A DNA stretch of 64,000 nucleotides, taken from contig JACKAH010000006.1 of the NCBI GenBank assembly GCA_020635175.1, forward strand, positions 1 to 64,000, written 5' to 3'. Under the pieces are notes generated by a model that did not search any database, was not told where the DNA came from, and was given only the letters and a program-made list of their open reading frames with translations. Positions 44,548 to 53,406 of the stretch are shown here, piece by piece (positions within the stretch are counted from its first letter, which is position 1; each line of letters begins with the position of its first letter). The DNA comes from Deltaproteobacteria bacterium (lineage in GTDB: Bacteria; Bdellovibrionota_C; UBA2361; J135). The position numbers were made by a program, and so were the translations under genes.

Positions 44548-45051
44548 TTATTTTTTCTCAACTGCTTTTTGAAGCAACTCTCCAAAAAGAGTCTTTTTTG
44601 GCTCAGTATCTTCAGGCAAAAGCGAATTTGGACCTGCACATCCTTCGTGCTGAAATCCAAATGGGGGAACATTTAAGATCAAGATGTCTTGGAGGTACTC
44701 TTCTATATTTACACTATCTCCCATAAACCACATAAAACCACTATCAACGGCATTATCCAGCTCCGTCGCTCCATCTTGAACTTGCTTCAGTAGAAGTTTA
44801 AAACTGTCCTTTACCACCGAGCCTACATCTTCAAGACAACTTCCGCACTGCTGAGTAAAGTTAGCCGATATAACACCTCTTAACTCGGCACCGTCCACAC
44901 GACCATATATCCTAAGTTCAACATTTGGAGCAGAAGTAAACCTTGCTCCTGGAGTATCTTGCTCCTGGAAACGGTCATTAAGCCTTTCAAGGGAAATTGT
45001 ACCCTGAATCTCTCTACCCTCTAAAGGGATATTTTTAATCGTTATCTCCAT
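44548..45051 (-). CDS. DUF177 (YceD-like) protein, rRNA accumulation factor
   Basis: The 167-residue protein carries the DUF177 core: FTQQCGSCLEDVGSVVKDSFKLLL, then VNIEEYLQDILILNVPPFGFQHEGCAG. The Cys pair C-x2-C and the final Cys fit the family. E. coli YceD is needed for 23S rRNA accumulation. In many bacteria rpmF (ribosomal protein L32) follows at once; here the next gene downstream is the convergent PIG-L gene, so the usual partner has been lost from this position. Confidence 0.9.
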   Translation of the reverse strand: MEITIKNIPLEGREIQGTISLERLNDRFQEQDTPGARFTSAPNVELRIYGRVDGAELRGVISANFTQQCGSCLEDVGSVVKDSFKLLLKQVQDGATELDNAVDSGFMWFMGDSVNIEEYLQDILILNVPPFGFQHEGCAGPNSLLPEDTEPKKTLFGELLQKAVEKK

Positions 45052-45149
45052 AATCTCTAGGTGATAGTTTTATAGGTTAAACCAAGACAACTCAAGATTT
45101 AGACAAAAGATTGATTTCTTTAAGTCTGTGGTAGTACTATCGCCCCAAG

Positions 45150-46448
45150 ATGAGTGAAGAAACTGAAAAAACAGAGATAATCGATCCCGAGCCATTAGAG
45201 GCAGAGCCAGCTGCAGAAAAAGTAGTGCCGAAACCTCATGACCATCGAATCGACTTTGTTGAAGATTTATCCACCATGTTATCTAAAGCTGATGCTGATT
45301 CTTACATAAAGGCACTCGACAAGGGGATTTTTGTTAATGAATTTTCGCTTGATAGCATTACGGACATCTACAGCTCTTGGTTAAAAAAGAACATTCAGAA
45401 CCTTGCTTCAGATAGCAAAGAGAAGCTTAGGCAAAGGCTGTTTGGAACAGAGACCCCAAAGCCAGTTTATATATTTGATGGGAAACAAGCAGTTGCTGGA
45501 TACTTTATCGATCTTCCCCTGCCAAAAGCCAGAAATTTAGGGTTGCTTTACTACCAAGGTAATCCAGTTGATGCCTCTGGACATATTCATCCCACAGATC
45601 CGATTTACTCTAGAGTCAAAAATATCGACGTAAGAAAAACACAAACTGGGCTTGAGCTAAGAATTGTTCATGGTGCGAGAAGCTTTAAGATCTCTCCGGC
45701 CCTACTGGATAAGTTTGCAAGAGAAGCTCTCTACTCTAGAAGAACACTTCGAGAATATCCTAGATACTCTGGGGCGCAACGAGATGCCTTGCCAATATTA
45801 GCTCACTTAATTTCGAAAGCTAGACCTCAGAGAGACAAAGACTTTTGCATTTGCCCGTGGGAAATTAAGAAAGAAAAAGCAAATTCGTTACTCAGAGTTG
45901 GTCACTTTGTGTTTGCAGTTAATCAGGAGGATCAAGTCGTTGACTGCTATAGCATAAAAGATAAAGGGCTTTTGAATTTGGTCTGGAATGAAATATCGCC
46001 TCTAATGAGACCGAAGCAAAAGCAGAAGCTTAAGAATTTTCAATTTTTCACCAAGAAAGGAAAAGCTTTTGGTGAGGTAAAGACACTTACCCGTAAGTAT
46101 CCAATTACGATAAAAGCTTTCATGCAGTTTCTTAATATTTTCCCTTTTATCGCAGAAGGACTAAAAGCTCCCAAGGTTTACACTGTTTTAGATGCTTTAA
46201 AAATCTTAACTGACATCTACCAGCAAGCTGATCCAATCAGAGAGCCGCACAAGCTAAAAAATAAACCTGCTCATGTATCAGAAATTAGAGTCAATAAGGA
46301 TATGGAGTTTCACCTTGGAAAGAACTCAACAATTTTAGAGATCCAGCAGTCCGGCTCTCAAAAAAAGGGCCAATTTAAAAAGCCACTTAAGCAAAACAAA
46401 AAGCAACACCAAAATAAGCAAGCTAAAGATCTTTCAGCATCTCAATAG
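45150..46448 (+). CDS. unknown 432-residue protein with basic C-terminal tail
   Basis: The protein is not recognised. An acidic N-terminus (KTEIIDPEPLEAEPAAEK) is followed by a central region with helices and the segment RRTLREYPRYSGAQRDALPILAHLISKARPQRDKDF, and a Lys/Gln-rich tail (GQFKKPLKQNKKQHQNKQAKD). There is no signal peptide or membrane helix. A basic tail could bind nucleic acid. It overlaps the convergent Nudix gene by 26 bases. Confidence 0.65.
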   Translation: MSEETEKTEIIDPEPLEAEPAAEKVVPKPHDHRIDFVEDLSTMLSKADADSYIKALDKGIFVNEFSLDSITDIYSSWLKKNIQNLASDSKEKLRQRLFGTETPKPVYIFDGKQAVAGYFIDLPLPKARNLGLLYYQGNPVDASGHIHPTDPIYSRVKNIDVRKTQTGLELRIVHGARSFKISPALLDKFAREALYSRRTLREYPRYSGAQRDALPILAHLISKARPQRDKDFCICPWEIKKEKANSLLRVGHFVFAVNQEDQVVDCYSIKDKGLLNLVWNEISPLMRPKQKQKLKNFQFFTKKGKAFGEVKTLTRKYPITIKAFMQFLNIFPFIAEGLKAPKVYTVLDALKILTDIYQQADPIREPHKLKNKPAHVSEIRVNKDMEFHLGKNSTILEIQQSGSQKKGQFKKPLKQNKKQHQNKQAKDLSASQ

Positions 46449-46812
46449 CACTACTATTAGCTGCGTGGAATTTATAATCTGTTAGTTTAACTCCAGGCAC
46501 CCACAAATACTGTAGATGTTCGTGAAGCTCAGGTATACCTGAGATAATTCTACAGATACAAAAATAAAGCCGAAAAGTTTTATCTGAGGTCTTACTTTCC
46601 GTCTCTAAAAAATGAGGGTTAACTTCAACATCTATGGACAACTCCTCGTTTACCTCTCTTTTGACACAGTCGATCAAATTTTCTCCAGGTAAAAACTTAC
46701 CGCCGGGGAATTCCCACACAAAATTTTTACTAATTCCACTTTGGCAGATCAGAAAACTATCCTCGTTTTTAATACAGGCGATACCAACATTAACTATTTC
46801 TTCTTGTCCCAT
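46423..46812 (-). CDS. Nudix hydrolase, MutT-like
   Basis: A 129-residue single Nudix domain with the Nudix box GGKFLPGENLIDCVKREVNEELSI fits the GX5EX7REUXEEXGU pattern, with Ile for the final variable position. The start MGQEEIVNVGIACIKNEDSF and the WEFPGGKF segment resemble 8-oxo-dGTP diphosphatases (MutT). The most likely role is cleaning the nucleotide pool, though other nucleoside diphosphate derivatives are possible. Confidence 0.88.
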   Translation of the reverse strand: MGQEEIVNVGIACIKNEDSFLICQSGISKNFVWEFPGGKFLPGENLIDCVKREVNEELSIDVEVNPHFLETESKTSDKTFRLYFCICRIISGIPELHEHLQYLWVPGVKLTDYKFHAANSSAIEMLKDL

Positions 46813-46950
46813 CTAGCTAACTTTCTATTATTAATCAGTTTTTTACAATTATTTTGTGTGTACATTTCCGTTCGTATTGCGCTCTAATTACCTGTTCGAT
46901 AAGCTCCACTAAGTTTGCCAAATTCAAACTGAGTAACTTTTAGGCGTTAA

Positions 46951-47538
46951 ATGTCGAATACCACGAAAGATTCTGCAGAAGACAGAGCGCAAAGAGATAA
47001 GCGTTGGGCGGAGCTCATGGTAAAAGCTCGTGAGGGCGATACAAATGCTTACCGAGAGTTACTGAACCAAATCACTCCAGTTCTTAAGAGTTTTCTACAG
47101 AAGCGTATTAACAGAGAAACTGATGTAGAAGACATATTGCAGGAAGTGTTGCTGGCAATTCATAATAAGAGGCATACATATAGATCTGAGGATCCGATTA
47201 GTGCATGGATCTTTGCGATAACTAGATATAAGTCAATTGATTTTTTGCGAAAACACGCTCGAAAGTTCAGCAAAGAAGTTTATGATGAAGCGACTTTAGA
47301 GTCACTCAATGAGTCACCAATTGATGATATGATTGAGACCCAAGAATTGAATTGGGCTTTAAATCAACTTCCGAAGAAACAAAGAGAGATCGTAACGTCT
47401 CTAAAAATTGAAGGCCAAAGTGTGAAAGATGTCGCTGAGAAGAACAACATGAGTGAATCTGCTGTTAAGGTAGCTGCGCATCGTGCCTACAAAGCCCTGC
47501 GTGTTCACTTACTAAGTATTAGCAATGAGTACGAATGA
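46951..47538 (+). CDS. ECF-type RNA polymerase sigma factor (SigF-like)
   Basis: The 195-residue protein shows sigma region 2 (YRELLNQITPVLKSFLQKRINRETDVEDILQEVLLAIHNKRHTY, then SAWIFAITRYKSIDFLRKHARK) and region 4 (LPKKQREIVTSLKIEGQSVKDVAEKNNMSESAVKVAAHRAYKALR). It overlaps the following NrsF-type gene by 14 bases, the arrangement of SigF-NrsF pairs. In Caulobacter that pair responds to metal or oxidative stress, so a similar role is inferred. Region 4 places it in ECF sigma factors. Confidence 0.92.
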   Translation: MSNTTKDSAEDRAQRDKRWAELMVKAREGDTNAYRELLNQITPVLKSFLQKRINRETDVEDILQEVLLAIHNKRHTYRSEDPISAWIFAITRYKSIDFLRKHARKFSKEVYDEATLESLNESPIDDMIETQELNWALNQLPKKQREIVTSLKIEGQSVKDVAEKNNMSESAVKVAAHRAYKALRVHLLSISNEYE

Positions 47539-48160
47539 TTTAATTGATAAACTTTGCGATGATGCAAAGCCAGTGAAGGAGATCTGCTGCCCCTTTCAGC
47601 GAGCCTTTGGGTGGTTTTTCTTTGCACTATTATGCGTTTCTGTTGGAACAGCTGTATCTGGAATCGACTTAACAGGCTGGCAAAAAGATCCACTATGGTT
47701 TGCAATCGAAACAGCTATGTTGGTGCTGATTGCCCTACTTTCTGCTTGTGGCGCGTTTTTGCTAAGCATTCCATGTAGAGGCAAATCTATTCTTACAAAA
47801 ATCATCCCTGTTATCCCTCTGCTACTTTGGGCTCTTTTATTAATCATTCAGATGAGCCTAGAGCCAAAACAGCCGATCTCTGCACTTGCCTCTCACGGCG
47901 CAGGCTGCGTTACTGGGCTGCTAGTTCTAGCAATTATACCAGGCATCGTTCTCTTTATTATGATTCACCGTGCTGCTCCTGTAAAACTCGGGTGGACAGG
48001 CTTGTTAGGCCTGGTGGCAGCTCTTGCTGTTGCGTCTTCTGGTTTGCAGTTTCTTTGCCCACTAAGATCAGCTGCTCATCTGATGATGTGGCATCTCTTA
48101 CCTATCGTTATTATCGGAAGTCTTGGAATATGGCTCGGTAAGCGATTTCTTCGTTGGTAA
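47525..48160 (+). CDS. NrsF-type (DUF1109) membrane anti-sigma factor
   Basis: The 211-residue protein has six hydrophobic segments and the NrsF/DUF1109 wording: MSTNDLIDKLCDDAKPVKEICCPFQRAFGW, GWQKDPLWFAIETAMLVLIALLSACGAFLLSIP and FLCPLRSAAHLMMWHLLPI. Conserved cysteines (the CC pair near 21-22, the CP pair near 180) are of the kind needed for sensing in Caulobacter NrsF. Its start overlaps the sigma factor, so they are made together. It should hold the sigma factor at the membrane until stress. Confidence 0.9.
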   Translation: MSTNDLIDKLCDDAKPVKEICCPFQRAFGWFFFALLCVSVGTAVSGIDLTGWQKDPLWFAIETAMLVLIALLSACGAFLLSIPCRGKSILTKIIPVIPLLLWALLLIIQMSLEPKQPISALASHGAGCVTGLLVLAIIPGIVLFIMIHRAAPVKLGWTGLLGLVAALAVASSGLQFLCPLRSAAHLMMWHLLPIVIIGSLGIWLGKRFLRW

Positions 48161-48245
48161 AAGACGGTTTTACTCAAATTTCTGATTGACAAATTTGTCT
48201 ACGCTATTGAAAATCTCTCAACAGCTAACTTTCTGAAAATTTTCA

Positions 48246-49039
48246 ATGATGAAAAACTTCTCTCTTTTAATTCTAGTAGTTTTTTGTGCATCGCTAGGCT
48301 ACCTACTGCACAACACTAAAACTGGATACGAATCATCTCAACTTACTACAATAGGCCTAGAGAAGAGACTCGAAGAGTTTGAAAAAGAGATCTTTCGATT
48401 AAAAGATATAATCAAAAAACAGAAAGAAGATCATAAACAAGAGATAGCTGCCCTTAGAGACCAAATCAAAACTTACGAGCAAAAGTTAGAAAATCAGATC
48501 GCTTCTGAGAGCAACGAAGAAACGCAAAAAAAAAAGTAAAAACTTCTCCTAGCGAATCATTTGCTAACGCTAAAGTAAAATCAATTGAAAAATTTGTAGA
48601 ATTATCTCTAGCTCAGAGAGATAGATTAAAAGAGATGTATCTCAACAAAGAGAGTGATGAGAACTTAGAAGATATTATTGGAAAGGAAAACGCTCAATTT
48701 TACAAAGAGCAGAGGAAAAAGGCTTTTCAAAATTCAGAAAATGAGGCCCTGGAAAAGGAACTTTATTATCTTAGTAGGAAGTTAGATTTAAAGTTAGAAC
48801 AGGAACTTCAAATTGAAAAAAGCCTTTTTAGCCTGAAAGAGCGCGCCAAGGATAAAAATAATGCTAATGTTGAACCAACAACACCGCAGGAAAAACTTCA
48901 AGCTTACATGGAACAAACTAAACGAGAAAACGACATATTGCGTAAAGATCTAGAAGCAATCTTATCAAAAGAACAATATGAACAATACTTACTCCTAGAA
49001 GCGGAATCTTCTGCCGCTCAGGTTGGTGTCTGGCACTAA
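48246..49039 (+). CDS. coiled-coil envelope protein split by an A10 slippery site (-1 frame)
   Basis: Two frames joined across A10 (48526-48535) make one 264-residue protein. The first part has a signal-anchor-like start (MMKNFSLLILVVFCASLGYLL) and a coiled coil ending at TAA 48537-48539. The -1 frame stays open through the A tract and continues KVKTSPSESFANAKVKSIEKF, then to 49039. The sequence A AAA AAG (48530-48536) followed at once by TAA is the dnaX-type slippery heptamer. A 6-bp hairpin may form at 48551-48565. It follows the sigma/NrsF pair by 85 bases. The LSLAQRDRL and LSKEQYEQYL stretches faintly recall Spy/CpxP repeats. Confidence 0.75.
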
Positions 49040-49058
49040 GTTTAACAACTCTAATCTT

Positions 49059-50345
49059 TTAGGGTTTTTTTAGAGCCAATTCTATCGGAGTAAACTCCTC
49101 CGTTGCTCCAGCATTTGCATCAGCTAATTCTCTAAGTTTTGGACAGTAGTCATAACTATAGCGATGCGCGCGGCATGTTCTAACTGGACTTATGTATTGC
49201 CAAACAACTTTTTTATCTGGAGTAACTTCAAATGTCCTACCCTTCATGTCTTCAGATATTAGCGTATTTCCATTTGGAAGCCTTTGAACAGAACCTGCGG
49301 CGAAGCTATAAAAGTCAGCCCCAGCATCATAGACCCAAAGGTGTTTTTTTGTAACTGGATCTATCTCAAGAATATATGAAGCTTGAGTTCTAAGATCCGT
49401 TCTGCCGTTATCAAAAATTAGAATGTTTCCAGCTCCAGGTAGTCCCTTCTCTATCATTTGAGCCTCATGACCACCACTTAGACCACCCTTATAATCCCCT
49501 GTATACTCCCAGACTACCTCTTTGCTCTCCTTGTCAACTATATACACAGTCGACCAATTCCTAGGAAGTATGATCAAATTACCAGGCTTGAATCTATCAT
49601 CACCAGCATCATACCATTTATTCTCGGGTATTGGCTTAACAGTATTTGTGTGTGTCCATGGAAAATTTCGCTTACCATCCTCAACCTTGTTTGTTGGGTC
49701 TTCGCAGGCAAATCTACCGCAAAAATTTAAATCAAACCTTTCATAGTAATTCCAATCCCAAACAAGCTCACCTTCTGGAGTAATTTCATAAATCAGATCT
49801 GATCTCATCTTGATATCTCTTCTCTCAGGATCAGAGATCTTATGCATCAACTCACTGGGGACTTGAGTTCTAACGAGAAAAAGCGTGTTTCCATTTTCTA
49901 AGCGGTGTACATCATGGTGAGCGATGTTTGGAGCATTATACTCCCAAACAAGATTTCCATCCCAATCATACTCTCTCACTTTATTTCTCAAACGCTTCCA
50001 TGGAAGCTCTCGAAGCCCCCATTTACTTGCATGCAGAACTAAAAGATTACAATTTGGTAAAATGCGAGCTCTCTGTGCATCCATCTTCCACTGACGCACA
50101 GTTTCTCCCTTCATATTTACTAATGCTACTTTAGCGTTTCCGGTTTCTGGGATCAGAGTAAATCCTGGGTAGGCCTTGTCCTCTACGTAGCCTGAGAACA
50201 TCTTATCCTCAGATAATGGATTTTCGACTACTTCTTCAATTGGAACTTTCTTACTTGCCTGAAATTGCAAAACAGCAAACAAAAGTCCAACCACTAAAAG
50301 CAGAGCAAAAATCGTTTCTAGTACAGTTCGAGTATTTGCAGGCAT
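49059..50345 (-). CDS. arylsulfotransferase (ASST)-like protein
   Basis: An N-terminal membrane anchor (LETIFALLLVVGLLFAVLQF) precedes a beta-propeller built of repeats such as HHDVHRLENGNTLFL and GSVQRLPNGNTLISE. These GNTL-type repeats and the WxWDWxY segment (GELVWDWNYYERFDL) match the ASST family, which in E. coli moves sulfuryl groups between phenols. The catalytic His cannot be pinned by eye. The 428-residue length is shorter than classic ASST (about 600). It precedes a sulfatase gene on the opposite strand, hinting at sulfur-ester chemistry. Confidence 0.8.
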   Translation of the reverse strand: MPANTRTVLETIFALLLVVGLLFAVLQFQASKKVPIEEVVENPLSEDKMFSGYVEDKAYPGFTLIPETGNAKVALVNMKGETVRQWKMDAQRARILPNCNLLVLHASKWGLRELPWKRLRNKVREYDWDGNLVWEYNAPNIAHHDVHRLENGNTLFLVRTQVPSELMHKISDPERRDIKMRSDLIYEITPEGELVWDWNYYERFDLNFCGRFACEDPTNKVEDGKRNFPWTHTNTVKPIPENKWYDAGDDRFKPGNLIILPRNWSTVYIVDKESKEVVWEYTGDYKGGLSGGHEAQMIEKGLPGAGNILIFDNGRTDLRTQASYILEIDPVTKKHLWVYDAGADFYSFAAGSVQRLPNGNTLISEDMKGRTFEVTPDKKVVWQYISPVRTCRAHRYSYDYCPKLRELADANAGATEEFTPIELALKKP

Positions 50346-50386
50346 AAAAATGTGTTAACACAGCAAATAGCCTCTGACAAATAATC

Positions 50387-51994
50387 TTATTGCATTCTAA
50401 CTTCATTATCTTTGAAAATTGTCAGTAAATCAGCATCTGGGACAAATGTAGCAAATAACAAAGTTTTTTCGCCAAGATCAATTGCTCTAATTCGAACAGC
50501 TTTTCCATCATGCATAAACTTACCCGGTCGAAATGTCGATTCTGCATCTTTCAAATATCCTGCTCCTGGGGTATGCAAAAGTCGATTGAAGATATCAAAA
50601 ACTACCACTTTTCTCTCTGTCAGATAATCATAGGGTGCCTCCCTTTCATGAGCAACTATCCCCCTCTGCTTAAGTGGTAGGTGAGAGATATAAAGGTCAT
50701 TCAACCCCCTTCTATCTACTGTAGTCCAATCTGTGTAATAAGGAATTGCTCCAACGCCACCAAGACCCACAACCAGATCCCTTGGCAACTTACCCTCATT
50801 AATTTTTTGACTTAAATACTTACCTTGCTGAATACGTCTATCTGCATATCCCTTAATTCCAGAGATCATTGCTATCCCATGACGATCATTTTTCTTTGGC
50901 TCGAATCTTGAGCCAGAATAATCGAACAAAAGCAAAAACAGAAATAGACCCAATGCAGCGTATCTAAAAGCACCTCCCCACTTGCTTATCTCATGTAACG
51001 CTGAGGCAATTAAGAAAAGCAGAAATGGAAAACATACTATGATAAAGCGATACTCAAAACGATCTCCTCCAACACAAACGACATAAAGCAAGTAAGCACA
51101 AACAATCAGCATACTGACTAAAACTTCATATTTTCTGCTCAGAAATGGAGCTAAAAAAATAAAAGGTAAAAACCACAACAATTGGTAGTTATCAAGAAAC
51201 AGTAATAAATAGCGTATCCCTTGATCTATCCAAATTCCTCCAACTTTTGCGTAAAACGTATTTGGCAACCAATACCCGTAATAGAGATATCTCCATGAAA
51301 AATGCAGTGCGATGCAAGAAAAATAAATCATGATCCAATTTTTATCACTCCGACGTATTGAACCTGCCCTGAGCGCATCAAATAATTTGAGAAAAATAAC
51401 ACCCCCAGAAAATAAAATCCCCTCAGGTCGGGTTAGTGATGCAAGCACAAACAGGATAACAGAATAGGGCTTTGAATTATTTTCGCGTTCTCGGAAGAAA
51501 TAGAAAAAACCAATGAAGATTAGGGCTGTAAAAAGCATCGTTTCTAGACCACTAGTTGACCATGCGGCGAACGAACGATTAATTGCTAGATATAGAACTG
51601 GAATCCAAAAGGTAAAACTATGCCTTGAACCAATCCGCAGAGAAAACTTGAACAGATAAACAAGTGTTAAAAAGCCAGCTATTGTACTTAGTGTAATCGA
51701 AAGTGATTCAGGAGAGAGATTTAGTTTCATGCCAAATGCAAGAATCAAAACCCATAAAAAATTTGTATAGCCTTCAACGGCTTCTCCTAGATTCCAAACG
51801 AGCCCATCTCCTCTAGCAAAATGTTTAGCGTACCTGAAGGATATGAATGCATCATCACCGAGAAATGAATAGTGCTGAACGTTGATCAGATAGACAAGAA
51901 GAATCAAGAGGAGAAAGATGTAATGTATTGGCTTGTAGCTAGCTTTTTCTTCGAACATTGATGCGTTTACATTATTTATGGCAGACTCTAGCAT
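50387..51994 (-). CDS. GT-C type membrane glycosyltransferase
   Basis: The 535-residue protein has about ten hydrophobic segments and, in its first loop, FLGDDAFISFRYAKHFARGDGLVWNLGEAVEGYTNFLW, the DD-type motif of GT-C enzymes of the kind that use polyprenyl-phosphate sugars. A C-terminal extracytoplasmic domain includes GVGAIPYYTDWTTVDRRGLND. The acceptor is unknown. Its ATG (51994-51992) directly abuts the divergent sulfatase start; the start could also be Met13 at 51958. It lies after the ASST-like gene on the same strand (41-bp gap). Confidence 0.85.
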   Translation of the reverse strand: MLESAINNVNASMFEEKASYKPIHYIFLLLILLVYLINVQHYSFLGDDAFISFRYAKHFARGDGLVWNLGEAVEGYTNFLWVLILAFGMKLNLSPESLSITLSTIAGFLTLVYLFKFSLRIGSRHSFTFWIPVLYLAINRSFAAWSTSGLETMLFTALIFIGFFYFFRERENNSKPYSVILFVLASLTRPEGILFSGGVIFLKLFDALRAGSIRRSDKNWIMIYFSCIALHFSWRYLYYGYWLPNTFYAKVGGIWIDQGIRYLLLFLDNYQLLWFLPFIFLAPFLSRKYEVLVSMLIVCAYLLYVVCVGGDRFEYRFIIVCFPFLLFLIASALHEISKWGGAFRYAALGLFLFLLLFDYSGSRFEPKKNDRHGIAMISGIKGYADRRIQQGKYLSQKINEGKLPRDLVVGLGGVGAIPYYTDWTTVDRRGLNDLYISHLPLKQRGIVAHEREAPYDYLTERKVVVFDIFNRLLHTPGAGYLKDAESTFRPGKFMHDGKAVRIRAIDLGEKTLLFATFVPDADLLTIFKDNEVRMQ

Positions 51995-53311
51995 ATGCTA
52001 AATGTCTTGTATTTTATAGCCTCATTTTTCATAGCTACTGCTTACGCCGTTGCAGCACCTAACATTGTATTAATAATTGCAGATGATCTTGGATACGCAG
52101 ATGTCAGTTATAATGGTGGGGATATTCAAACACCAAATATCGATTTTTTAGCGCAAAATGGAATTGAACTAGAAAATTTCTATGTAGAGCCTGTTTGCAC
52201 TCAAACTAGAGCAGCCCTACTTTCGGGAAGATATCCGTTCCGTTACGATCTTGATTTTAGAGTAATTAAACCTGATACAGATGCAGCATTACCCGTTGAT
52301 GAGTTAATTTTTCCGGAAGCTTTAAAAGCTATCGGATATTACACTGCACTAATAGGCAAATGGCACCTTGGAAGCTATAGAGAGAGCTATCTCCCGACAT
52401 CAAGAGGTTTTGACTATCATTATGGGAACTACTGTGGCTGGGTTGACTATTATAGCCACGTTAGAAAAAGACATTTCAAGCAGAGTAAGAATAGCAAAAC
52501 GGAGTGGTTTAGAAATAATCAAATGGTTCGGGAATGTGGCTATACAACCGAGCTACTGACTTCTGAGGCAATAGAGACTATTTCAAGCCACAACAGTAAG
52601 ACTCCACTCTTTCTGCAGGTTGCCTATACAGCCCCACATGCTCCTCTCAAAGCACCTCCTTCATATTTAAAAAGAGTTTCGTATATTGAAAATAATACAA
52701 GACGTGAGCTCGCTGCAGTAGTTACAGCCTTGGATGATGGCGTTGGTGAAATTATTAGAGCCTTAGAAGAAAATAAAATGCTTCAGGATACGCTCCTAAT
52801 ATTTATAAGCGATAATGGTGGAAAAATCGAGCATGGTTCTAACAATGGGCCTTATCGTGGAGAGAAAAAAGATTTCTATGAAGGTGGCGTAAAAGTTCCA
52901 GCTGTCATTTACTGGCAAAATAAATTTGATCATCGGAATATCACAGAAAACCTACATGTTGTTGATCTATATCCGACAATATTAAAGCTTGCTTCAGCGC
53001 CAAACATAAATCAAAAAATGCTTGATGGTATTGATTTCAGCGAAATTCTATTGAACCCAAGCGCTACGCTTGGAAGAGAGTACCTCTTTTACGGCAACAC
53101 CCAGAAGAGCGCTGCAATTCGCACTAAGAAGTTCAAACTTGTTCATGATTATAATACAGACCAGGTAACACTATATAACCTTGAAACTGATCCAACTGAG
53201 AGCATTGATCTAAGTGAGCAATATCCGGATTTTACTGATAAATTGTTTGAGAAGCTTACTGAATATATTCCTACGCTTCCCGAAAGTGCTGAAGTTAGGG
53301 CAGATAAGTAG
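51995..53311 (+). CDS. exported sulfatase with atypical CTQTR active-site motif
   Basis: A signal peptide (MLNVLYFIASFFIATAYAVA) precedes a type-I sulfatase of 438 residues. Metal-binding ADDLGYADVSYNGG, GKWHLG, a His in TAPHAPLK and SDNGG are present. The formylglycine site reads VCTQTRAALLSGR; the usual CxPxR motif has Gln for Pro, so maturation by the standard formylglycine enzyme is uncertain. The Cys itself is retained. The substrate is an organic sulfate ester. Its start codon touches the start of the divergent glycosyltransferase. Confidence 0.9.
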   Translation: MLNVLYFIASFFIATAYAVAAPNIVLIIADDLGYADVSYNGGDIQTPNIDFLAQNGIELENFYVEPVCTQTRAALLSGRYPFRYDLDFRVIKPDTDAALPVDELIFPEALKAIGYYTALIGKWHLGSYRESYLPTSRGFDYHYGNYCGWVDYYSHVRKRHFKQSKNSKTEWFRNNQMVRECGYTTELLTSEAIETISSHNSKTPLFLQVAYTAPHAPLKAPPSYLKRVSYIENNTRRELAAVVTALDDGVGEIIRALEENKMLQDTLLIFISDNGGKIEHGSNNGPYRGEKKDFYEGGVKVPAVIYWQNKFDHRNITENLHVVDLYPTILKLASAPNINQKMLDGIDFSEILLNPSATLGREYLFYGNTQKSAAIRTKKFKLVHDYNTDQVTLYNLETDPTESIDLSEQYPDFTDKLFEKLTEYIPTLPESAEVRADK

Positions 53312-53406
53312 ACAGATTATAAGCTCTAATTCAGGCAATATGATTGCGTCATCTATCTGAAAGCACTATATTAAATCCGATTAACACAAGGCCATTACCA
53401 ACAAAA

